Assembly: GCA_040954595.2 (NCBI GenBank)
Contig: CM082588.2
Coordinates: 10,292,001-10,356,000, forward strand
DNA: 64,000 bases
Origin: Balanoglossus misakiensis
Taxonomy: Eukaryota; Hemichordata
Direction: 5' to 3'
A program made the translations under genes and the position numbers. This document shows positions 54,346-64,000 of the stretch, piece by piece. The stretch's first letter is position 1. Each line of letters opens with the position of its first letter. The notes beneath the pieces were generated by a model that saw nothing but the letters and a program-made list of their open reading frames with translations, was not told where the DNA came from and did not search any database.

Positions 54346-57300
54346 CTGGAAGCAACCACGGAAATTTTAGAACTATCCGTCGATCTACAGAGTATAGTGG
54401 AAAACGTTCATATGCGCATAGGCCTATCAATGTGTTCTGCGCATCACAAAAGATTTTTGTAAACAAACGAGGATGTGTTTGGAAGCAACCATGGAAATTT
54501 TAGAACTATCCGTCGATCTACGGAGTCTAGTGGAAAACTTTCCAATGCGCATAGGCCTATCTATGTGTTCTGCGCATCACAACAGAATTTTGTAAACAAA
54601 CGAGGATGTGTTTGGAAGCAACCATGGAAATTTTAGAACTATCCGTCGATATACAGAGTCTAGTGGAAAACGTTCATATGCGCATAGGCCTATCTATGTG
54701 TTCTGCGCATCACAACAGATTTTTGTAAACAAACGAGGATGTGTTTGGAAGCAACCATGGAAATTTTAGAACTATCCGTCGATCTACGGAGTCTAGTGGA
54801 AAACTTTCCAATGCGCATAGGCCTATCTATGTGTTCTGCGCATCACAACAGAATTTTGTAAACAAACCAGGATGTGTTTGGAAGCAACCATGGAAATTTT
54901 AGAACTATCCGTCGATATACAGAGTCTAGTGGAAAACGTTCTTATGCGCATAGGCCTCTCTATGTGTTCTGCGCATCACAACAGAATTTTGTAAACACAC
55001 GATGCTTTGTTTGGAAGCAACCATGGAAATTTTAGAACTATCCGTCGATCTACGGAGTCTAGTGGAAAAATTTCTTATGCGCAAAGGCATATGTATGTGT
55101 TCTACGCATCACAACATAATTCTGTAAATAAACGAGGCTGTTTGGAAACAACCATGGACATTTTACAACTGTCCGTCGATCTACAGAGTCTGGTGGAAAA
55201 GTTTCTTATGCGCATAGGCCTATTACGTGTTCTGCGCCTCACAACAGAATTCGGTAAATAAACGAGGCTGTTTGGAAGCAACCATGGAAATTTTAGAACT
55301 ATCCGTCGATCTACGGAGTCTAGTGGAAACATTTCCAATGCGCATAGGCCTATCTATGTGTTCTGCGCATCACAACAGAATTTTGTAAACAAACGAGGAT
55401 GTGTTTGGAAGCAACCATGGAAATTTTAGAACTATCCGTCGATATACAGAGTCTAGTGGAAAACGTTCTTATGCGCATGGACCTCTCTATGTGTTCTGCG
55501 CATCACAACATAATTTTGTAAACAAACGATGCTTTGTTTGGAAGCAACCATGGAAATTTTAGAACTATCCGTCGATCTACGGAGTCTAGTGGAAAAATTT
55601 CTTATGCGCATAGGCATATGTATGTGTTCTACGCATCACAACATAATTCGGTAAATAAACGAGGCTGTTTGGAAACAACCATGGAAATTTTACAACTGTC
55701 CGTCGATCTACAGAGTCTGGTGGAAAAGTTTCTTATGCGCATAGGCCTATTACGTGTTCTGCGCCTCACAACAGAATTCGGTAAATAAACGAGGCTGTTT
55801 GGAAGCAACCATGGAAATTTTAGAACTATCCGTCGATCTACAGAGTCTAGTGGAAAACGTTCTTATGCGCATAGGCCTATCTATGTATTATGCGCATCAC
55901 AACAGAATTTTGTAAACAAACGAGGATGTGTTTGGAAGCAACCATGGAAATTTTAGAACTATCCGTCGATATACAGAGTCTAGTGGAAAACGTTCTTATG
56001 CGCATAGGCCTCTCTATGTGTTCTGCGCATCACAACAGAATTTTGTAAACAAACGATGCTTTGTTTGGAAGCAACCATGGAAATTTTAGAACTATCCGTC
56101 GATCTACGGAGTCTAGTGGAAAAATTTCTTATGCGCATAGGCATATGTATGTGTTCTACGCATCACAACATAATTCTGTAAATAAACGAGGCTGTTTGGA
56201 AACAACCATGGACATTTTACAACTGTCCGTCGATCTACAGAGTCTGGTGGAAAAGTTTCTTATGCGCATAGGCCTATTACGTGTTCTGCGCCTCACAACA
56301 GAATTCGGTAAATAAACGAGGCTGTTTGGAAGCAACCATGGAAATTTTAGAACTATCCGTCGATCTACGGAGTCTAGTGGAAAACTTTCCAATGCGCATA
56401 GGCCTATCTATGTGTTCTGCGCATCACAACAGAATTTTGTAAACAAACGAGGATGTGTTTGGAAGCAACCATGGAAATTTTAGAACTATCCGTCGATCTA
56501 CGGAGTCTAGTGGAAACATTTCCAATGCGCATAGGCCTATCTATGTGTTCTGCGCATCACAACAGAATTTTGTAAACAAACGAGGATGTGTTTGGAAGCA
56601 ACCATGGAAATTTTAGAACTATCCGTCGATATACAGAGTCTAGTGGAAAACGTTCTTATGCGCATAGGCCTCTCTATGTGTTCTGCGCATCACAACAGAA
56701 TTTTGTAAACAAACGATGCTTTGTTTGGAAGCAACCATGGAAATTTTAGAACTATCCGTCGATCTACGGAGTCTAGTGGAAAAATTTCTTATGCGCATAG
56801 GCATATGTATGTGTTCTACGCAACACAACAGAATTCGGTAAATAAACGAGGCTGTTTGGAAACAACCATGGAAATTTTACAACTATCCGTCGATCTACAG
56901 AGTCTGGTGGAAAACTTTCTGATGCGCATAGGCCTATTACGTGTTCTGCGCCTCACAACAGAATTCGGTAAATAAACGAGGCTGTTTGGAAGCAACCATG
57001 GAAATTTTAGAACTATCCGTCGATCTACAGAGTCTAGTGGAAAACGTTCTTATGCGCATAGGCCTATCTAAATAAACGAGGCTGTATTTGGAAGCAACAA
57101 AGTAAATTTTACAACTATACGTCGATCTACGGAGTCTAGTGGAAAAATTTCTTATGCGCATAGGCATATGTATGTGTTCTGCGTCTCACAACAGAATTCG
57201 GTAAATAAACGAGGCTGTTTGGAAGCAACCATGGAAATTTTAGAACTATCCGTCGATCTACGGAGTATAGTGGAAAACGTTCATATGCACATAGGCCTAT

Positions 57301-60300
57301 CTATGTGTTCTGCGCATCACAACAGATTTTTGTAAACAAACGAGGATGTGTTTGGAAGCAACCATGGAAATTTTAGAACTATCCGTCCATCTACGGAGTC
57401 TAGTGGAAAACTTTCCGATGCGCATAGGCCTATCTATGTGTTCTGCGCATCACAACAGAATTTTGTAAACAAACGAGGATGTGTTTGGAAGCAACCATGG
57501 AAATTTTAGAACTATCCGTCGATCTACAGAGTCTAGTGGAAAACGTTCTTATGCGCATAGGCCTCTCTATTTGTTCTGCGCATCACAACAGAATTTTGTA
57601 TACAAACGATGCTTTGTTTGGAAGCAACCATGGAAATTTTAGAACTATCCGTCGATCTACGGAGTCTAGTGGAAAAATTTCTTATGCGCATAGGCATATG
57701 TATGTGTTCTACGCATCACAACAGAATTCGGTATATAAACGAGGCTGTTTGGAAACAACCATGGAAATTTTACAACTGTCTGTCGATCTACAGAGTCTGG
57801 TGGAAAAGTTTCTTATGCGCATAGGCCTATTACGTGTTCTGCGCCTCACAAGAGAATTCGGTAAATAAACGAGGCTGTTTGGAAGCAACCATGGAAATTT
57901 TAGAACTATCCGTCGATCTACAGAGTCTAGTGGAAAACGTTCTTATGCGCATAGGACTATCTATGTATTATGCGCATCACAACAGAATTTTGTAAACAAA
58001 CGAGGATGTGTTTGGAAGCAACCATGGAAATTTTAGAACTATCCGTCGATCTACGGAGTCTAGTGGAAAAATTTCTTATGCGCATAGGCATATGTATGTG
58101 TTCTACGCATCACAACAGAATTCGGTAAATAAACGAGGCTGTTTGGAAACAACCATGGAAATTTTACAACTATCCGTCGATCTACAGAGTCTGGTGGAAA
58201 AGTCTCTTATGCGCATAGGCCTATTACGTGTTCTGCGCCTCACAACAGAATTCGGTAAATAAACGAGGCTGTTTGGAAGCAACCATGGAAATTTTAGAAC
58301 TATCCGTCGATCTACAGAGTATAGTGAAAAACGTTCTTATGCGCATAGGCCTATCTATGTATTATGCGCATCACAACAGAAATCGCTAAATAAACGAGGC
58401 TGTATTTGGAAGCAACCATGTAAATTTTACAACTATCCGTCGATCTACGGAGTCTAGTGGAAAAATTTCTTATGCGCATAGGCATATGTATGTGTTCTGC
58501 GTCTCACAACAGAATTCTGTAAATAAACGAGGCTGTTTGGAAGCAACCATGGAAATTTTAGAACTATCCGTCGATCTACAGAGTATAGTGGAAAACGTTC
58601 ATATGCGCATAGGCCTATCTATGTGTTCTGCGCATCACAACAGAATTTTGTAAACAAACGATGCTTTGTTTGGAAGCAACCATGGAAATTTTAGAACTAT
58701 CCGTCGATCTACGGAGTCTAGTGGTAAAATTTCTTATGCGCATAGGCATATGTATGTATTCTACGCATCACAACAGAATTCGGTAAATAAACGAGGCTGT
58801 TTGGAAGCAACCATGGAAATTTTAGAACTATCCGTCGATCTACAGAGTCTACTGGAAAACGTTCTTATGCGCATAGGCATATGTATGTATTCTACGCATC
58901 ACAACAGAATTCGGTAAATAAACGAGGCTGTTTGGAAGCAACCATGGAAATTTTAGAACTATCCGTCGATCTACAGAGTCTACTGGAAAACGTTCTTATG
59001 CGCATAGGCCTATCTATGTATTATGCGCATCACAACATAATTTTGTAAACAAACGAGGATGTGCTTGGAAGCAACCATGGAAATTTTAGAACTATCCGTC
59101 GATATACAGAGTCCAGTGGAAAACGTTCTTATGCGCATAGGCCTCTCTATTTGTTCTGCGCATCACAACAGAATTTTGTATACAAACGATGCTTTGTTTG
59201 GAAGCAACCATGGAAATTTTAGAACTATCCGTCGATCTACGGAGTCTAGTGGAAAAATTTCTTATGCGCATAGGCATATGTATGTGTTCTACGCATCACA
59301 ACAGAATTCGGTAAATAAACGAGGCTGTTTGAAAACAACCATGGAAATTTTACAACTATCCGTCGATCTACAGAGTCTAGTGGAAAACGTTCTTATGCGC
59401 ATAGGCCTATCTATGTATTATGCGCATCACAACAGAATTTTGTAAACAAACGAGGATGTGTTTGGAAGCAACCATGGAAATTTTAGAACTATCCGTCGAT
59501 ATACAGAGTCTAGTGGAAAACGTTCATATGCGCATAGGCCTCTCTATGTGTTCTGCGCATCACAACAGAATTTTGTAAACAAACGATGCTTTGTTTGGAA
59601 GCAACCATGGAAATTTTAGAACTATCCGTCGATCTACGGAGTCTAGTGGAAAAATTTCTTATGCGCATAGGCATATGTATGTGTTCTACGCATCACAACA
59701 GAATTCGGTAAATAAACGAGGCTGTTTGGAAACAACCATGGAAATTTTACAACTATCCGTCGATCTACAGAGTCTGGTGGAAAAGTCTCTTATGCGCATA
59801 GGCCTATTACGTGTTCTGCGCCTCACAACAGAATTCGGTAAATAAAAGAGGCTGTTTGGAAGCAACCATGGAAATTTTAGAACTATCCGTCGATCTACAG
59901 AGTCTAGTGAAAAACGTTCTTATGCGCATAGGCCTATCTATGTATTATGCGCATCACAACAGAAATCGCTAAATAAACGAGGCTGTATTTGGAAGCAACC
60001 ATGTAAATTTTACAACTATCCGTCGATCTACGGAGTCTAGTGGAAAAATTTCTTATGCGCATAGGCATATGTATGTGTTCTGCGTCTCACAACAGAATTC
60101 TGTAAATAAACGAGGCTGTTTGGAAGCAACCATGGAAATTTTAGAACTATCCGTCGATCTACAGAGTATAGTGGAAAACGTTCATATGCGCATAGGCCTA
60201 TCTATGTGTTCTGCGCATCACAACAGAATTTTGTAAACAAACGATGCTTTGTTTGGAAGCAACCATGGAAATTTTAGAACTATCCGTCGATCTACGGAGT

Positions 60301-63300
60301 CTAGTGGTAAAATTTCTTATGCGCATAGGCATATGTATGTATTCTACGCATCACAACAGAATTCGGTAAATAAACGAGGCTGTTTGGAAGCAACCATGGA
60401 AATTTTAGAACTATCCGTCGATCTACAGAGTCTACTGGAAAACGTTCTTATGCGCATAGGCCTATCTATGTATTATGCGCATCACAACATAATTTTGTAA
60501 ACAAACGAGGATGTGTTTGGAAGCAACCATGGAAATTTTAGAACTATCCGTCGATATACAGAGTCTAGTGGAAAACTTTCTTATGCGCATAGGCCTCTCT
60601 ATGTGTTCTGCGCATCACAACAGAATTTTGTAAACAAACGATGCTTTGTTTGGAAGCAACCATGGAAATTTTAGAACTATCCGTCGATCTACGGAGTCTA
60701 GTGGAAAAATTTCTTATGCGCAAAGGCATATGTATGTGTTCTACGCATCACAACAGAATTCGGTAAATAAACGAGGCTGTTTGGAAACAACCATGGAAAT
60801 TTTACAACTATCCGTCGATCTACAGAGTCTGGTGGAAAAGTTTCTTTTGCGCATAGGCCTATTACGTGTTCTGCGCCTCACAACAGAATTCGGTAAATAA
60901 ACGAGGCTGTTTGGAAGCAACCATGGAAATTTTAGAACTATCAGTCGATCTACAGAGTATAGTGAAAAACGTTCTTATGCGCATAGGCCTATCTATGTAT
61001 TATGCGCATCACAACAGAAATCGCTAAATAAACGAGGCTGTATTTGGAAGCAACCATGTAAATTTTACAACTATCCGTCGATCTACGGAGTCTAGTGGAA
61101 AAATTTCTTATGCGCATAGGCATATGTATGTGTTCTGCGTCTCACAACAGAATTCTGTAAATAAACGAGGCTGTTTGGAAGCAACCATGGAAATTTTAGA
61201 ACTATCCGTCGATCTACGGAGTCTAGTGGAAAAATTTCTTATGCGCATAGGCATATGTATGTGTTCTACGCATCACAACAGAATTCGGTAAATAAACGAG
61301 GCTGTTTGGAAACAACCATGGAAATTTTACAACTATCCGTCGATCTACAGAGTCTGGTGGAAAAGTTTCTTTTGCGCATAGGCCTATTACGTGTTCTGCG
61401 CCTCACAACAGAATTCGGTAAATAAACGAGGCTGTTTGGAAGCAACCATGGAAATTTTAGAACTATCAGTCGATCTACAGAGTATAGTGAAAAACGTTCT
61501 TATGCGCATAGGCCTATCTATGTATTATGCGCATCACAACAGAAATCGCTAAATAAACGAGGCTGTATTTGGAAGCAACCATGTAAATTTTACAACTATC
61601 CGTCGATCTACGGAGTCTAGTGGAAAAATTTCTTATGCGCATAGGCATATGTATGTGTTCTGCGTCTCACAACAGAATTCTGTAAATAAACGAGGCTGTT
61701 TGGAAGCAACCATGGAAATTTTAGAACTATCCGTCGATCTACGGAGTCTAGTGGAAAAATTTCTTATGCGCATAGGCATATGTATGTGTTCTACGCATCA
61801 CAACAGAATTCGGTAAATAAACGAGGCTGTTTGGAAACAACCATGGAAATTTTACAACTATCCGTCGATCTACAGAGTCTGGTGGAAAAGTCTCTTATGC
61901 GCATAGGCCTATTACGTGTTCTGCGCCTCACAACAGAATTCGGTAAATAAAAGAGGCTGTTTGGAAGCAACCATGGAAATTTTAGAACTATCCGTCGATC
62001 TACAGAGTCTAGTGAAAAACGTTCTTATGCGCATAGGCCTATCTATGTATTATGCGCATCACAACAGAAATCGCTAAATAAACGAGGCTGTATTTGGAAG
62101 CAACCATGTAAATTTTACAACTATCCGTCGATCTACGGAGTCTAGTGGAAAAATTTCTTATGCGCATAGGCATATGTATGTGTTCTGCGTCTCACAACAG
62201 AATTCTGTAAATAAACGAGGCTGTTTGGAAGCAACCATGGAAATTTTAGAACTATCCGTCGATCTACAGAGTATAGTGGAAAACGTTCATATGCGCATAG
62301 GCCTATCTATGTGTTCTGCGCATCACAACAGAATTTTGTAAACAAACGATGCTTTGTTTGGAAGCAACCATGGAAATTTTAGAACTATCCGTCGATCTAC
62401 GGAGTCTAGTGGTAAAATTTCTTATGCGCATAGGCATATGTATGTATTCTACGCATCACAACAGAATTCGGTAAATAAACGAGGCTGTTTGGAAGCAACC
62501 ATGGAAATTTTAGAACTATCCGTCGATCTACAGAGTCTACTGGAAAACGTTCTTATGCGCATAGGCCTATCTATGTATTATGCGCATCACAACATAATTT
62601 TGTAAACAAACGAGGATGTGTTTGGAAGCAACCATGGAAATTTTAGAACTATCCGTCGATATACAGAGTCTAGTGGAAAACTTTCTTATGCGCATAGGCC
62701 TCTCTATGTGTTCTGCGCATCACAACAGAATTTTGTAAACAAACGATGCTTTGTTTGGAAGCAACCATGGAAATTTTAGAACTATCCGTCGATCTACGGA
62801 GTCTAGTGGAAAAATTTCTTATGCGCAAAGGCATATGTATGTGTTCTACGCATCACAACAGAATTCGGTAAATAAACGAGGCTGTTTGGAAACAACCATG
62901 GAAATTTTACAACTATCCGTCGATCTACAGAGTCTGGTGGAAAAGTTTCTTTTGCGCATAGGCCTATTACGTGTTCTGCGCCTCACAACAGAATTCGGTA
63001 AATAAACGAGGCTGTTTGGAAGCAACCATGGAAATTTTAGAACTATCCGTCGATCTACAGAGTATAGTGAAAAACGTTCTTATGCGCATAGGCCTATCTA
63101 TGTATTATGCGCATCACAACAGAAATCGCTAAATAAACGAGGCTGTATTTGGAAGCAACCATGTAAATTTTACAACTATCCGTCGATCTACGGAGTCTAG
63201 TGGAAAAATTTCTTATGCGCATAGGCATATGTATGTGTTCTGCGTCTCACAACAGAATTCTGTAAATAAACGAGGCTGTTTGGAAGCAACCATGGAAATT

Positions 63301-64000
63301 TTAGAACTATCCGTCGATCTACAGAGTATAGTGGAAAACGTTCATATGCGCATAGGCCTATCTATGTGTTCTGCGCATCACAACAGAATTTTGTAAACAA
63401 ACGATGCTTTGTTTGGAAGCAACCATGGAAATTTTAGAACTATCCGTCGATCTACGGAGTCTAGTGGTAAAATTTCTTATGCGCATAGGCATATGTATGT
63501 ATTCTACGCATCACAACAGAATTCGGTAAATAAACGAGGCTGTTTGGAAGCAACCATGGAAATTTTAGAACTATCCGTCGATCTACAGAGTCTACTGGAA
63601 AACGTTCTTATGCGCATAGGCCTATCTATGTATTATGCGCATCACAACATAATTTTGTAAACAAACGAGGATGTGCTTGGAAGCAACCATGGAAATTTTA
63701 GAACTATCCGTCGATATACAGAGTCCAGTGGAAAACGTTCTTATGCGCATAGGCCTCTCTATTTGTTCTGCGCATCACAACAGAATTTTGTATACAAACG
63801 ATGCTTTGTTTGGAAGCAACCATGGAAATTTTAGAACTATCCGTCGATCTACGGAGTCTAGTGGAAAAATTTCTTATGCGCATAGGCATATGTATGTGTT
63901 CTACGCATCACAACAGAATTCGGTAAATAAACGAGGCTGTTTGGAAACAACCATGGAAATTTTACAACTGTCTGTCGATCTACCGAGTCTGGTGGAAAAG
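54346..64000 (+). repeat. Satellite B, about 132-bp monomers
   Basis: This is a tandem array to the end of the window. Each monomer contains GGAAGCAACCATGGAAATTT, GAACTATCCGTCGATCTAC, AGTCTAGTGGAAAA, TATGCGCATAGGC and a TCACAACAGAATT..GTAAA segment. Adjacent monomers fall into types (TTGTAAACAAACGAGGATGTG, GGTAAATAAACGAGGCTG, AACGATGCTTTG and others) that recur in order. Higher-order periods of about 527 bp (four monomers; 55007, 55534, 56061) and 1055 bp (eight monomers; 62354, 63409) are visible. The short open frames within it follow the repeat and are not genes. Confidence 0.95.

Noticed and set aside
54346-64000. Recurrent 83-84-codon open frames starting MFGSNHGN
   Set aside because: They are translations of Satellite B monomers, with no domain and no independent coding signal.

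Overview
This looks like a repeat-dominated segment of an animal nuclear genome. It has satellite arrays with higher-order structure, spliceosomal introns inside transposon genes, Ngaro/DIRS-type tyrosine-recombinase retrotransposons, a Helentron-type rolling-circle transposon, an L1/Tx1-type LINE and a Gypsy integrase remnant. The mix would fit a marine invertebrate, perhaps a non-vertebrate deuterostome, but the sequence does not prove a clade. I see no ordinary host gene, tRNA or rRNA.

Layout. 1-13560: a head-to-tail array of one Ngaro/DIRS-like retrotransposon family with a period of about 5.66 kb: the 3' part of copy A, all of copy B and all of copy C. The array ends in a split-direct-repeat tail that abuts a satellite. 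13561-17265 and 34008-42338: one 78-bp satellite (Satellite A), interrupted by a 16.74-kb insertion at 17266-34007. That insertion is a Helentron read on the minus strand. Its 5' end is at 34007, followed by a 239-bp tandem repeat, a tiny first exon, a giant Rep/helicase/endonuclease gene (stop at 22218), a decayed second endonuclease end and a four-exon RPA70-like gene; the 3' end is at 17266. 42339-46670: non-coding DNA with old repeats and a 626-bp non-autonomous element (45412-46037) that shares both Helentron termini. 46672-47484: Gypsy integrase remnant. About 47500-50940: a second, degenerate Ngaro-like element. 51053-52532: a 5'-truncated LINE with poly-A and a 14-bp target-site duplication. 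54346-64000: a 132-bp satellite (Satellite B) with higher-order repeats that runs off the window.

How the genes work together. In the Ngaro copies, Gag, RT-RNase H and tyrosine recombinase would make cDNA, circularise it and integrate it. The array structure and the B1-A2-B2 tail fit that route. In the Helentron, the HUH Rep nicks, the PIF1-like helicase unwinds, the RPA70-like protein would coat single-stranded DNA, and an APE-like endonuclease sits at the C-terminus. The most striking feature is an N-terminal cysteine-protease domain. Its Gln/Cys/Asp-His spacing matches the deubiquitinase domain of herpesvirus large tegument proteins (peptidase family C76). It is fused in one reading frame to a long basic 21-residue repeat array and the rolling-circle machinery.
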